27,721 nt of DNA from a virus: IMG/VR virus record IMGVR_UViG_3300028228_000199, positions 1 through 27,721 of that record. One strand, written 5' to 3'. Positions 7,001-14,226 of this stretch are shown here, in pieces (the stretch's first letter is position 1; each line of letters starts with the position of its first letter). A program made the position numbers and the translations under genes. The notes under the pieces were generated by a model, which was not told where the DNA came from, searched no databases, and saw nothing but the letters and a program-made list of their open reading frames with translations.

Positions 7001-7381
7001 CCAAACACTGCCAACAACGTTGTATATTTGACCCTATACGAAAAGAAAAAGGATTTTGCAACCTTTACTAATTATTTATTTAAGTTGGTACACCAGACTT
7101 CTTTTAAAGAATACTTTTTTGTTGCGACGGTCAATGTAGACAATGAGCGTTATACTAAGATTACTGTCTCCACAGATGGAGCAGACACCAATAACCTACT
7201 GATGGAGGAGAACGGATATATGTATTACTACGTATACGGTCAAAACTCAGAGACTAACTTAGACCCACTCAACGCCGACGTAATAGGAGAGATTGAAGTA
7301 GGGGTTGTTTCTGTTCCTTCTGGAGATACTTACTTTACACCTAACACAGCAGTAATAAACGATACCGTATACTATGGATAA
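6986..7381 (+). CDS. probable virion structural protein
   Basis: 131 residues, beta-rich (NVVYLTLYEKKKD, YFFVATVNVDNERY, GYMYYYVYGQNSETN), acidic, without membrane segments. It ends in SGDTYFTPNTAVINDTVYYG, a Gly/Tyr-rich tail seen in small phage structural proteins. It overlaps the portal start by eight bases, so it is translated with the portal. A neck, connector or decoration role would fit but none can be assigned. No plus-strand promoter is seen after the terminator at 6762-6791. The strong terminator plus this gap suggests read-through or an undetected late promoter. Confidence 0.65.
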   Translation: MIHLQPNTANNVVYLTLYEKKKDFATFTNYLFKLVHQTSFKEYFFVATVNVDNERYTKITVSTDGADTNNLLMEENGYMYYYVYGQNSETNLDPLNADVIGEIEVGVVSVPSGDTYFTPNTAVINDTVYYG

Positions 7382-9261
7382 GACACTAGATAAATTCTCC
7401 TTCGCCTCTTATACGGAAAAGGATAACTCAGAAAGGATAGACCGCAAAGGGTTTGTATCATACGGTAAGGACAATGATTTCCCTCAGTACTTGGAAAACC
7501 TTTATATGACCTCTCCTACTCATCACGCTCTAGTTGATTCTATTGCTTACATGATAGCAGGAAAAGACATAGAGGTAGATGGTTTGCAGGCTAAGTTAGC
7601 AGTTGCTAAGTTCCGTCTAAACGATTTGAAAGGCTACCTATCCTTTGATTTAAAACTACATGGTGCTTATGCTATTGAGGTTATTAAAGATAAGAAAGGA
7701 GATGTCAGTTCTTTTGAGCATTTACCAATGTGTAATCTCAGACCTTCTGAGGTAGATGATGAGGGTGTAGTGAATCATTGGTACTACTGCGAGGACTGGA
7801 CGGATAGAAAGCTGTTAACCTTCGCTCTTGAGAATCCAATAGAGGCATTAGATGAGAGTTTAAAGCAGACTAAATGTATCATTGTTGTAAAGACACCTAC
7901 TCCAAACGGTAACTACTTCAGTAAGCCTGACTATATCGGAGCAAGGAACTACATAGAACTAGAAAAAGAGATTTCCACCTTCCACGTTAACAATATTAAG
8001 AACGGTTTATTCCCTTCTGCTTTCCTTATCTGGAAGAATGGTATACCAACTGAGGAAGAACGTAGAAGACACAGTTCTGATATGGAACGTGATTTATCAG
8101 GTGCTCAAAACGCTGGTAAGATTGTGAATCTTTACGCTTCAGATAGTGAATCTGCCCCAGAAATTGTAGCATTTGAATCTAATGATGCAGACAACACCTA
8201 CCAATTCCTATCTAACGAGACTACAAATAAGATAATGATTGGTCACAGGGTAACAACCCCTTCTTTGTTTGGTGTAAAGACTGCTGGGCAACTTGGTAAC
8301 GTACAAGAGATGGAGACTGGTAGCGTTATCTTTGAATCTAATGTGATTGAACCCTTTAGAGAATTGGTTCAAGACGGCTTAGAGTTATGTTTAAGGCTAG
8401 AAGGAATCACAGACGAGGTAGACATCCCTTCTAATAACAAGTTAATGCCAGAGGAGACAGCAAACGTTGAGCAATCCTTCACAGGTATTCAAATCTCTAG
8501 TGCTGTAGACATCATCGCTAAGGTTGGACTAGGAGAATTAACAGTTACCCAAGCAAAACAACTCCTTATATCAATGCTTTCCTTTACTGAAGACAGTGCT
8601 AACGCTTTGTTTGAAAATAAAGAAGAGTTATCTAAGCATCAAACTGAACTAGAAACGTTCTTAGAGTCTATTAATGATGACTTGGATGGCTATGTAGAGG
8701 TAGATGATGAAGACGCAAGCGAGGAAACGGAGGATTTCAACTTTGAGGATGCGTTAAATGAAGAGGCTTTGAAGTTTGCAAGCACAGGAACAGCAAGACC
8801 TAACGCAAATAGCGACCAAGACATAACTAAAGACGGTGTTAAGTACAAAGTAAGGTACTATTATGCTGGTTCTGAAGCACCAGAAAGAGAGTTTTGTAAG
8901 AAAATGAAGGGTGCTAACAAGCTATATCGCAAAGAGGACATACTTCAGATGGGTACTAAGTCAGTTAATAAAGGATGGGGGTCCAAAAGGTGCAGCAACA
9001 TACTCAATTTGGCTTTATAAAGGTGGTGGTAATTGCTACCATAAATGGTTTAGAAAGATATTTGTAGCTGAAGGAGTTAATGTAGATGTTAACAGTCCTA
9101 ATGCTACGGTTATCTCCACCACCAAGGCACGTTCTAAGGGGGTGAAACCAGAGGCAAACGATACTAAGGTGTCAGTAGCCCCTATTGATATGCCAAAGCA
9201 AGGATTCCTTTCTTCCATAAGAGAGTATTTTAGAAACAACTTAAAGAAAAAACAATGGTAA
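7374..9261 (+). CDS. portal protein with fused C-terminal domain, frame broken at a G5 run
   Basis: The portal forms the DNA entry ring at the capsid vertex. Residues 1-430 show the layout of Bacteroidetes phage portals: GKDNDFPQYLENLYMTSPTHHALVDS-type start, FHVNNIKNGLFPSAFLIWKNG, and TPSLFGVKTAGQLGN near the middle. An acidic linker follows at about 440-465. The C-terminal domain (YKVRYYYAGSEAPEREFCKKM...) continues correctly only after a +1 step at 8977-8981. The first frame stops at 9018-9020, while the +1 frame gives WGPKGAATYSIWLYKGGGNC, then CYHKWFRKIF, on to the stop at 9259-9261. Joined length is about 628 residues. The C-terminal domain resembles one seen on minor head proteins. The end overlaps the connector start. 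Confidence 0.82.
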
Positions 9262-9809
9262 TTCTAGCCGATTCTGATTACATAAAAGCCTACACCTATT
9301 TGAATGGAAGTATTGGAGATGACTATTTACGTGTGGCAATGCTTAGTTCTCAAGACAAATGGATTTCGCCATACTTGGGGGATAGTCTTTATGAATATCT
9401 TAAAACACAGATTCAAGCGGGAACGGTAAGCGGTAACTATGCTACTCTCTTGAATGATTACATAAAGATTGCTTTCGCTTGGTGGACGGTGGTAGAATAT
9501 TTACCTAATGCGATGGTGAAGATTGACAACTCAGGACTTGTTCAAAGGAGTTCAGATGATACCTCTGCTGCTTCTAGGAGTGATAAGGAAATGTTACAGA
9601 CTCAGGCAAGGGATAACGCTGAACACTACACGCAAACCTTAGTAAGATACTTATGTGCTAACAGTACTCTGTTTCCTCAGTACTCTAATAACGTCTACCC
9701 TCAACGTTGCCCAATCACGTCTAACTTTAAGCAGTTAGGGATGACTGTTTCACGTGGGCATGGTGGAGTAACAAGAGATAAAAGGTTCGATGGTGCTTAT
9801 AGGGACTAG
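9255..9809 (+). CDS. head-tail connector (adaptor) protein
   Basis: 184 residues, helical at the N-terminus (ADSDYIKAYTYLNGSIGDDYLR) with the pattern of phage head completion/adaptor proteins of the DUF6712-like kind in Bacteroidetes phages. Features include a central hydrophobic helix IAFAWWTVVEYLPNAMVKI and a second long helix after the Ser/Asp-rich loop. Such proteins dock under the portal and join it to the tail. It starts inside the end of the portal gene (seven-base overlap) and is the last gene before the terminator at 9901-9932. Role inferred from position and general likeness. Confidence 0.65.
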   Translation: MVILADSDYIKAYTYLNGSIGDDYLRVAMLSSQDKWISPYLGDSLYEYLKTQIQAGTVSGNYATLLNDYIKIAFAWWTVVEYLPNAMVKIDNSGLVQRSSDDTSAASRSDKEMLQTQARDNAEHYTQTLVRYLCANSTLFPQYSNNVYPQRCPITSNFKQLGMTVSRGHGGVTRDKRFDGAYRD

Positions 9810-9900
9810 TTGTACAACGGTTGTAGAAATAACTTTAAGTGATATAAATAATTAAGTATCAATTAGTTAATCAATGTTTACCTCATAAGTAAGGGAAACA

Positions 9901-9933
9901 AAAAAGACCAGTACACGAATACTAGTCTTTTTA
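9901..9933. terminator. strong bidirectional terminator closing the head block
   Basis: AAAAAGACCAGTA (9901-9913) pairs with TACTAGTCTTTTT (9920-9932) with a single C-A mismatch, loop CACGAA. A-run and T-run flanks allow termination in both directions. The stretch from 9810 to 10087 is otherwise non-coding apart from a possible tiny frame at 9997. Confidence 0.85.
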
Positions 9934-9996
9934 TTTACCTCTATTAGAAGTAGATACAATCTATTCACACAGTTCAAATATACAAAACCTTTTCAA

Positions 9997-10071
9997 ATGA
10001 ACAAGCGAAGACAAGTAAATTTATATAAATTAAAGAAGTGGGTTAAGGATAAGAAAAAACTGTACCTTTAA
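9997..10071 (+). CDS. possible 24-residue basic peptide
   Basis: ATG at 9997 to TAA at 10069-10071 encodes a Lys/Arg-rich amphipathic peptide (MNKRRQVNLYKLKKWVKDKK...). There is no Shine-Dalgarno sequence and no clear promoter. Its charge pattern would suit membrane or nucleic acid binding. It may be chance; it is the only frame in the 280-base gap after the terminator. Confidence 0.25.
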   Translation: MNKRRQVNLYKLKKWVKDKKKLYL

Positions 10072-10087
10072 AGAAAAAATAGGTACT

Positions 10088-10297
10088 ATGAAAACAACAG
10101 AGAAATGGTTTAATACTCTACCAAAAGAGATAAAAAACAAGGCTTTTGGTAATCTAAGGGAGAATGATTGGGAAAAGGAAAAGAAATACTCTTCTCTTTT
10201 TGAAGCGGTAGTATTTGCTTTCGTTTGGTCTGAAACTCTAGAAGGGCAAGATTATTGGAGTGAAATAGCAAAAGGAAACTTTAAAACAGAACTATGA
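10088..10297 (+). CDS. hypothetical protein, short helical domain shared with the gene at 24828
   Basis: 69 residues. The pattern W-F-x2-L-P, then SLFEAVVFAFVWSETLEGQDYW, matches the first 60 residues of the product at 24828-25487 (WYEEL..., SLAEALSGGFSWTDSPERFEYW). It is a small helical phage domain of unknown function. A -7-like TACCTTTA lies at 10063-10070 with no good -33 element. Its stop overlaps the next start (ATGA), so it heads a translationally coupled row leading to the endolysin. Confidence 0.6.
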   Translation: MKTTEKWFNTLPKEIKNKAFGNLRENDWEKEKKYSSLFEAVVFAFVWSETLEGQDYWSEIAKGNFKTEL

Positions 10298-10458
10298 ACA
10301 AATCAAAAGAACTCTCCTTCCATGAAAGATGGGAGAAGGTAGCCTTCTTAGGTCAACAAATTACTATCTTGCAGGAACTACAGGAAGACGGTAAGATTTC
10401 AGAGAAGTATTTTAACGCACAAGTAAAACAAATGTTAGATGAAGCTGATAAACTTTAA
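10294..10458 (+). CDS. hypothetical 54-residue protein
   Basis: Starts at the ATGA overlap with the previous gene and ends inside the endolysin gene. The product (MNKSKELSFHERWEKVAFLG..., ending QMLDEADKL) is entirely helical and amphipathic, with no membrane segment. Its overlap on both sides (4 and 20 bases) supports real translation and tight coupling to the lysis enzyme. A lysis accessory role is possible but not shown. Confidence 0.6.
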   Translation: MNKSKELSFHERWEKVAFLGQQITILQELQEDGKISEKYFNAQVKQMLDEADKL

Positions 10459-10798
10459 TATCTCAGAGTTTGATTCACCAGACCTTGAAGGTAGCGGTGA
10501 AGAAATGAAGTCTAACTTCCTTACTAAGCTACAAACAGCTAGAACATTGGCTGGCTATCCCTTCTCTATTAACTCAGGCTACAGAACAGAAGCCCATAAC
10601 AAGCTTGTGGGAGGTAGTAGGAATAGTTCACACTTGAAAGGTTTAGCCTGTGACATATCTTGTAAGAACTCAACCGAAAGGTCTTTAATACTAGTGTCTT
10701 TATTGGCTGCTGGCTTTACAAGGATTGGAATAGGTACTAACTTTATACACGTAGACCTAGACTTGAGTAAATCACAGAACGTTATCTGGACTTATTAA
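10439..10798 (+). CDS. endolysin, peptidase M15A-like (DD- or LD-carboxypeptidase fold)
   Basis: 119 residues forming a bare peptidase M15 domain. Zinc-binding and catalytic motifs are visible: NSGYRTEAHN (about 45-54), S-S-H65-L-K-G-L-A-C-D72 (the SxHxxGxAxD motif) and H104-V-D106. The enzyme would cleave peptide cross-links in peptidoglycan at the end of infection. No signal peptide is present, so export depends on a holin, and a holin gene lies 1 kb downstream in the same block. The small single-domain form is common for phages of Gram-negative hosts. Confidence 0.88.
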   Translation: MKLINFNISEFDSPDLEGSGEEMKSNFLTKLQTARTLAGYPFSINSGYRTEAHNKLVGGSRNSSHLKGLACDISCKNSTERSLILVSLLAAGFTRIGIGTNFIHVDLDLSKSQNVIWTY

Positions 10799-10808
10799 AA
10801 ACAGAACT

Positions 10809-11561
10809 ATGAAAAGAATGTTTTGGGATATAGAGACTTGCCCTAATATAGTGTTAAGCTGGGGTGCAAGTTGGAAGGAAAGGTTAAGCCACCACAACAT
10901 ACTAGAAGAACGTAGAATAATCTGCATCTGTTGGAAGTGGGAAGGAGAGGATAAGGTACACTCCTTAGATTGGGGTGATGAACAGTGTGATAAGAAGCTG
11001 ATTCAGAAGTTCATGAAGCAAGCCAATAAGGCTTCTGAAATGGTAGCCCACAATGGGGATAGATACGATTTAACATGGCTTAAAACACGTTGTCTTTTCC
11101 ATAGGATAGAAGCGTTTCCCAAGTACACAACCATAGACACGTTAAAACATTGCAGGCAGTCTTTCAGATTCAACTCCAATAGGTTAGACTACGTGGCGAA
11201 GTTCTTGGGGGTAGGTGCTAAGATGGAGACCGGAGGCTTTCAGCTATGGAAGGACGTGATGAATAAGGATGCTGACGCTCTTAACAGAATGATTGAGTAC
11301 TGCAAAGGAGACTGCAACATACTTGAGAAGGTTTACAATGAACTTAAAAACTACGTGCCTCACAAGTCCCATAGAGGGGTTGAGTTAGGTGGTAAGAAAT
11401 GGCACTGCGTCGAGTGTGGTAGTCCAAACGTTAGACACAGAAAGACTTATGTAACGGTTACAGGGATTATCAAACGATTCCTTTCTTGTAATGGATGCAA
11501 AAAGTATTATGCAGTCAGTGATAAAGTATACAGTAATTTTTTAAAAGAGAAAGTAAAATGA
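10809..11561 (+). CDS. DEDDy 3'-5' exonuclease with zinc ribbon
   Basis: 250 residues. The RNase H-like exonuclease core shows motif I F-W-D7-I-E9-T, motif II with AHNGDRYDLTWL (Asp84 or Asp87), and motif III EYCKGDCNILEKVY, where Y164-x3-D168 is the DEDDy form. It resembles YprB/DnaQ-like exonucleases. A C-terminal zinc ribbon has C200-x2-C203 and C227-x2-C230. Likely roles are DNA repair, recombination or degradation of host DNA. Its place between endolysin and holin is odd, since replication genes lie elsewhere. The leader (AAACAGAACT before ATG) is almost the same as that of the gene at 10294. Confidence 0.8.
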   Translation: MKRMFWDIETCPNIVLSWGASWKERLSHHNILEERRIICICWKWEGEDKVHSLDWGDEQCDKKLIQKFMKQANKASEMVAHNGDRYDLTWLKTRCLFHRIEAFPKYTTIDTLKHCRQSFRFNSNRLDYVAKFLGVGAKMETGGFQLWKDVMNKDADALNRMIEYCKGDCNILEKVYNELKNYVPHKSHRGVELGGKKWHCVECGSPNVRHRKTYVTVTGIIKRFLSCNGCKKYYAVSDKVYSNFLKEKVK

Positions 11562-11788
11562 TTTACCCAGTAGAGTTATTAAAGAGACACCTTGCGGCAC
11601 TTGCTCCACAGCTAAAGAGCCTACATTTGTTAGATGGAGATAACACTCCGCTAGATATTGAGTCATTGCGAAAGGAGATGTCAGATAGGATGGTGGAGGT
11701 TGAGTTTGCAATATCTATTTTGGAGTTTGAACTAGAGAACACTCCTACGGACACCCCAAGAAAAGCAGAAGATGAAGTGGTTGATTGA
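11558..11788 (+). CDS. hypothetical protein, helical
   Basis: 76 residues with two predicted helices (PVELLKRHLAALAPQLKSL and LRKEMSDRMVEVEFAISIL) joined by a short loop and an acidic, Thr-rich tail. The pattern suggests a helical hairpin or short coiled coil. It overlaps the exonuclease stop (ATGA) and overlaps the holin start by 17 bases, so it is translated as part of the lysis row. It could be a holin partner or antiholin, but it has no membrane segment. Confidence 0.6.
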   Translation: MIYPVELLKRHLAALAPQLKSLHLLDGDNTPLDIESLRKEMSDRMVEVEFAISILEFELENTPTDTPRKAEDEVVD

Positions 11789-12221
11789 TTTATTAGGTGG
11801 TAAAGCAGTAGATAATATAGGGGGGGTGATTGACTCCCTCTCTACTTCCAATGAAGAGAAGTCTAAGGTGAAGAATGAACTTTCACAGATAGTGCTTAAC
11901 TCATTGAATGAATTAGCCAACGCTCAGAAGGATGTATTGATTGCTGAGTTGCAAGGCTCTCCTATTCAAAGGATGTGGAGACCTATTGTTATGCTTACCT
12001 TCGCTTTCATCATAGTGTTTCACTACTTTGGGTATCCAATTGCTATGGCTTTTGATCCTACTGTTCCAGAGTTACCTATTTTAGACAGCAAGTTTTGGAC
12101 GTTACTGGAAATTGGTATGGGTGGTTACGTTGTAGGACGTTCATTAGAGAAGATTTCAGAGAACGTAACAAAGAATGTTGACTTTTCTTTTATGAAAAAG
12201 AAGAATAGGAAAGAGGATTAG
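11772..12221 (+). CDS. holin of the 3TM-type superfamily (PF11351-like)
   Basis: 149 residues. An amphipathic N-terminal part (WLIDLLGGKAVDNIGGVIDSL) and a long helix lead to the typical sequence PIQRMWRPIVMLTFAFIIVF, with one membrane helix at about 70-92. A second hydrophobic segment lies at about 105-122 (WTLLEIGMGGYVVGRSLEKI), and the tail is basic (MKKKNRKED). These features match the gene-transfer-agent/3TM holin family, which permeabilises the inner membrane and releases the endolysin. It is the last gene before the terminator at 12295-12323. Confidence 0.82.
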   Translation: MKWLIDLLGGKAVDNIGGVIDSLSTSNEEKSKVKNELSQIVLNSLNELANAQKDVLIAELQGSPIQRMWRPIVMLTFAFIIVFHYFGYPIAMAFDPTVPELPILDSKFWTLLEIGMGGYVVGRSLEKISENVTKNVDFSFMKKKNRKED

Positions 12222-12294
12222 TTATATTTGTATCATTAAGGAATTAGAAAAAGAGTTTTGTAGCGTTTCATAGCGCATCTGTTTTGTTTTTTAG

Positions 12295-12323
12295 CCCTTG
12301 GTTTCATCGCCAAGGGTTTTTTT
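12295..12323 (+). terminator. strong terminator closing the lysis block
   Basis: CCCTTGG (12295-12301) and CCAAGGG (12310-12316) form a perfect 7-bp stem, loop TTTCATCG, followed by seven T. It separates lysis from the early block. A perfect -7 hexamer-like TATATTTG (12223-12230) 65 bases upstream could start a roughly 90-base RNA ending here, but no -33 element is seen. Confidence 0.9.
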
Positions 12324-12334
12324 ATGTGAATAAC

Positions 12335-12365
12335 TTGCGGAAGTGAAACCTTTAGCTTTACTTTG
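12335..12365 (+). promoter_or_regulatory. promoter opening the early gene block
   Basis: TTG (12335-12337), 20 bases, TTACTTTG (12358-12365): close to the Bacteroidetes consensus with one mismatch in the -7 box. It lies directly after the lysis terminator and 25 bases before the ATG at 12390, exactly where an early promoter would be expected. Confidence 0.6.
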
Positions 12366-12389
12366 CGTAGAACAATAAAACAAAACGCC

Positions 12390-12545
12390 ATGATAGATGT
12401 AGATAAACTTATTGATAACAACACCTCAGAGTTAAGAGTTGATTTGCTAGAGGCTCTACAGTGTATTGATTTTGGAAGAATGTTTCCTGATGATGAATAC
12501 ACCAAGAAGAGAGCAATAAACCTATTATCTAAGTACTTAAAATAA
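12390..12545 (+). CDS. hypothetical 51-residue early protein
   Basis: ATG at 12390 (MIDVDKLIDNN) is chosen because it lies 24 bases after the early promoter. An upstream TTG codon in frame overlaps the promoter itself and is unlikely. The product is small, helical and acidic in the first half, basic in the last (KKRAINLLSKYLK). It is the first gene of the early block, a position often used for small host-takeover proteins. No family recognised. Confidence 0.55.
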   Translation: MIDVDKLIDNNTSELRVDLLEALQCIDFGRMFPDDEYTKKRAINLLSKYLK

Positions 12546-12550
12546 ACGCT

Positions 12551-12751
12551 ATGAACTCATTTCACAATTACGTAAATGCATTACGTTCTATCTCAAACTG
12601 TGTTACCTCTTTAAAGATTGGAAGCAGCAACCAAGTAGGAATACTTTGGGCTTTTGCTAACGACAACTCTTTAGAAAAGGTTCACGAAGCTATAGGAGCA
12701 TTTAACATTATGCCAGTTAAAAATAAACTATTCATATACAAAAAGCTATGA
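12551..12751 (+). CDS. hypothetical early protein
   Basis: 66 residues (MNSFHNYVNALRSISNCVTS..., ending VKNKLFIYKKL), starting five bases after the previous stop, with the ACGCT before ATG that recurs at several starts in this genome. It looks like a small alpha/beta domain with no motif. Its stop overlaps the next start (ATGA). No family recognised. Confidence 0.6.
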   Translation: MNSFHNYVNALRSISNCVTSLKIGSSNQVGILWAFANDNSLEKVHEAIGAFNIMPVKNKLFIYKKL

Positions 12752-12951
12752 CACACGAGATTAAAAAAGAAGAGGTTGATATAAACTTAAAACTAACCCT
12801 TAAAGAGTTTGAGTATTTATTTTCAGCTGCCTCGTTAAACTGGAGGAAGCATAAAGAACTACACGAAGCCTTTGGTTTTGATGATTACAGTGATGAAGAA
12901 GCTCAAGAATTATTCGACCAATTAGAGAAGATTAACGAATCAATTAAATAA
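12748..12951 (+). CDS. hypothetical acidic early protein
   Basis: 67 residues, strongly acidic and helical (LTLKEFEYLFSAASLNWRKH, then DDYSDEEAQELFDQLEKI). Small acidic phage proteins can act as DNA mimics or as inhibitors, but nothing here shows that. It is coupled to the gene before by ATGA and followed five bases later by the ssDNA-binding-like gene. Confidence 0.6.
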   Translation: MTHEIKKEEVDINLKLTLKEFEYLFSAASLNWRKHKELHEAFGFDDYSDEEAQELFDQLEKINESIK

Positions 12952-12956
12952 ACATT

Positions 12957-13391
12957 ATGAAAGTTAAACAAGTTCAAAGTACAGGTTCTTTTGATATGTC
13001 AATTGGAGGACAACCGACAACGCTATACTCATTTGAGTATGAGTTCGATGATAACAGCGTAGGCATCGCAAACCACAAGACACAAGACGCTCCTTTCAAG
13101 GCTGGAGATGAAGTTCTGGTAGAAGAGAATGGTATTAGTCCAAGAGGTGACAGAAAGATTAAAGTCAAAAAGCCTGAATCAGGTTCATACGCACCCCAAA
13201 ATTCAACGCAATCCCCTCAGAAGGGTGGTAGTGAGGTAGGAGAGCAGATAATGCGTCAGACGTGCGTTAAAGCAGCCGCTGAATTTTACGCTCAACGAGG
13301 GCAAGCAACAGAGAACGAGGTAATCTTTACAGCAGCCCGTTGGTATGAGTGGTGTAAGACAGGTAATCCAGTAGTAGCAGACAACAAGTAA
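12957..13391 (+). CDS. probable ssDNA-binding protein (OB-fold-like)
   Basis: 144 residues. The N-terminal 75 residues form a beta-rich domain that fits an OB-like barrel (YSFEYEFDDNSVGIANHKTQ, FKAGDEVLVEENG, GDRKIKVKKP). A Gln/Ser-rich linker (about 78-95) leads to a helical C-terminal part (IMRQTCVKAAAEFYAQRG and VIFTAARWYEWCKTG). Bacteroidetes phages have proteins of this layout near replication genes, often considered single-strand binding. It is the last gene before a UUCG terminator and precedes the DnaA-like gene. The assignment is by layout and position, without catalytic residues. Confidence 0.5.
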   Translation: MKVKQVQSTGSFDMSIGGQPTTLYSFEYEFDDNSVGIANHKTQDAPFKAGDEVLVEENGISPRGDRKIKVKKPESGSYAPQNSTQSPQKGGSEVGEQIMRQTCVKAAAEFYAQRGQATENEVIFTAARWYEWCKTGNPVVADNK

Positions 13392-13401
13392 AAATAAGAT
13401 T

Positions 13402-13421
13402 CCCCTTCGGGGGTTTCTTTT
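13402..13421 (+). terminator. CCCC-UUCG-GGGG terminator
   Basis: CCCC (13402-13405), loop TTCG, GGGG (13410-13413), then TTTCTTTT. A compact terminator with the UUCG tetraloop that also closes hairpins at 6093-6124 and 25563-25575. The DnaA-like gene starts only 12 bases after it and shows no promoter of its own, so it may work as a partial attenuator. Confidence 0.8.
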
Positions 13422-13432
13422 AAAACAAACAG

Positions 13433-13834
13433 ATGAAAACAGAGAACGAACACATGAAGCCTGAGATGTACGCTGGACTTTTAAAAGAGGACAGAGACAG
13501 AGCGTTCAGGTCTTACCGAATGGGTATTAGCAGTTGCAATGTAGATAAGATTATTGACGTGGTAGCAGAACACTTCGATGTTAAGGTAGAGGATTTGTTA
13601 GGTGGTTGCAGGAAGAGAGAATTAGCAGACCCTAGACACATGGCTCAACACCTAGCAGCCAAACTCACAGATAGTAAGTTGAAATACATAGGGGATAAAT
13701 TTGTATCTGTTAAGAACAGTCACTGTAATATCATACACGCAAACAAGAAGTGTAATCAACTATACGTTTATGACCCTAGCTTTAGAGAACACATAGACGA
13801 ATTAGAGGACAAAATACTTGCAGCGTTGAAGTAA
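13433..13834 (+). CDS. DnaA domain IV-like DNA-binding protein
   Basis: 133 residues that carry the DnaA-box-binding domain (domain IV) without the AAA+ ATPase. Visible signatures are FDVKVEDLLGGCRKREL (about 48-64; D-L-L-G and R-K-R-E), DPRHMAQHLAAK (67-78, the ARHxAMYL equivalent) and HCNIIHANKK (97-106, the DHSTVLHA equivalent). In DnaA these form the helix-turn-helix that reads DnaA boxes. A stand-alone copy could mark the phage origin, recruit the phage helicase, or titrate host DnaA boxes. It lies 2 kb before the helicase gene. The short N-terminal region may be a partner-binding part. Confidence 0.78.
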   Translation: MKTENEHMKPEMYAGLLKEDRDRAFRSYRMGISSCNVDKIIDVVAEHFDVKVEDLLGGCRKRELADPRHMAQHLAAKLTDSKLKYIGDKFVSVKNSHCNIIHANKKCNQLYVYDPSFREHIDELEDKILAALK

Positions 13835-13852
13835 TTTTTGTATATTCACATC

Positions 13853-13864
13853 GGCAATATTGCC
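13853..13864. promoter_or_regulatory. perfect 12-base palindrome, possible operator
   Basis: GGCAATATTGCC is a perfect palindrome in the gap between the DnaA-like gene and the gene at 13890. It could bind a dimeric regulator, or fold as a 4-bp hairpin with loop ATAT. No second copy was seen in the window. Confidence 0.4.
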
Positions 13865-13866
13865 AC

Positions 13867-13906
13867 AGTAACCATGAAACATAAAGAAGATGGTAACTAC
13901 ATTTAA
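13867..13906 (+). promoter_or_regulatory. start-codon hairpin and overlapping 10-codon leader frame
   Basis: AGTAACCAT (13867-13875) pairs at 8 of 9 positions with ATGGTAACT (13890-13898), which contains the start codon of the next gene. Inside lies a micro frame, ATG 13874 to TAA 13904-13906, encoding MKHKEDGNYI, which overlaps that start in another frame. Translation of the leader would open the hairpin, a possible coupling device. Confidence 0.35.
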
Positions 13907-14192
13907 TAAATCAGACTTAGTAAAGTTTGGAAACTTCCTAATGGAAGAAGTGCAAAGCGGAGAGATGAATCTTCACGGTGATTTCAGAATAAAACCTTCA
14001 GATATTGATGACTGGTTAGTAGAAAAAGAGATTGACAGTATTAGGGCTTGGAAAAGTATTACTGTAGATGATATACCAGACCTAAAAAAGGAGGCTTTTC
14101 TATCTCTTAAACCTCATATTGACGCTCTTATTAGTGATTCTATTTACGGAACAGAAACGGAGAGAGCGTTAAAAGAGCAAGAAATAAATTGA
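13890..14192 (+). CDS. hypothetical protein
   Basis: 100 residues, acidic, mixed alpha/beta (DLVKFGNFLMEEVQSGEMNL, then FRIKPSDIDDWLVEKEID). The segment DIDDWLVEKEI is of the kind seen in small DNA-excision or regulator proteins, but no helix-turn-helix is clear. The start codon is enclosed in a possible hairpin with a micro leader frame. It is followed by the structured RNA element at 14205-14307. No family recognised. Confidence 0.6.
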   Translation: MVTTFNKSDLVKFGNFLMEEVQSGEMNLHGDFRIKPSDIDDWLVEKEIDSIRAWKSITVDDIPDLKKEAFLSLKPHIDALISDSIYGTETERALKEQEIN

Positions 14193-14204
14193 TTTGAATA
14201 TATT

Positions 14205-14215
14205 TTACGTATCTT
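14205..14215 (+). promoter_or_regulatory. shared 11-mer TTACGTATCTT, copy 1
   Basis: The same 11 bases occur at 25592-25602, both in gaps ahead of a gene block and both with TTTG 7-8 bases upstream. It contains TATCTT, a -7-like core, but the TTTG spacing is too short for the host promoter type. It may be a phage-specific promoter or regulator site. Confidence 0.35.
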
Positions 14216-14226
14216 AGCAACGCATT

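Noticed and set aside
8911-9261. Separate gene overlapping the portal end
   Set aside because: Its first part is out of frame with the conserved domain; only the part after 8980 matches, as a continuation of the portal.
10063-10070. Promoter before the gene at 10088 based on TACCTTTA
   Set aside because: The -7-like box is good but no TTG lies 19-21 bases upstream, so it is noted only in the gene entry.
12236-12505. Minus-strand open frame across the lysis terminator
   Set aside because: It runs through a strong terminator and the early promoter and has no recognisable product.
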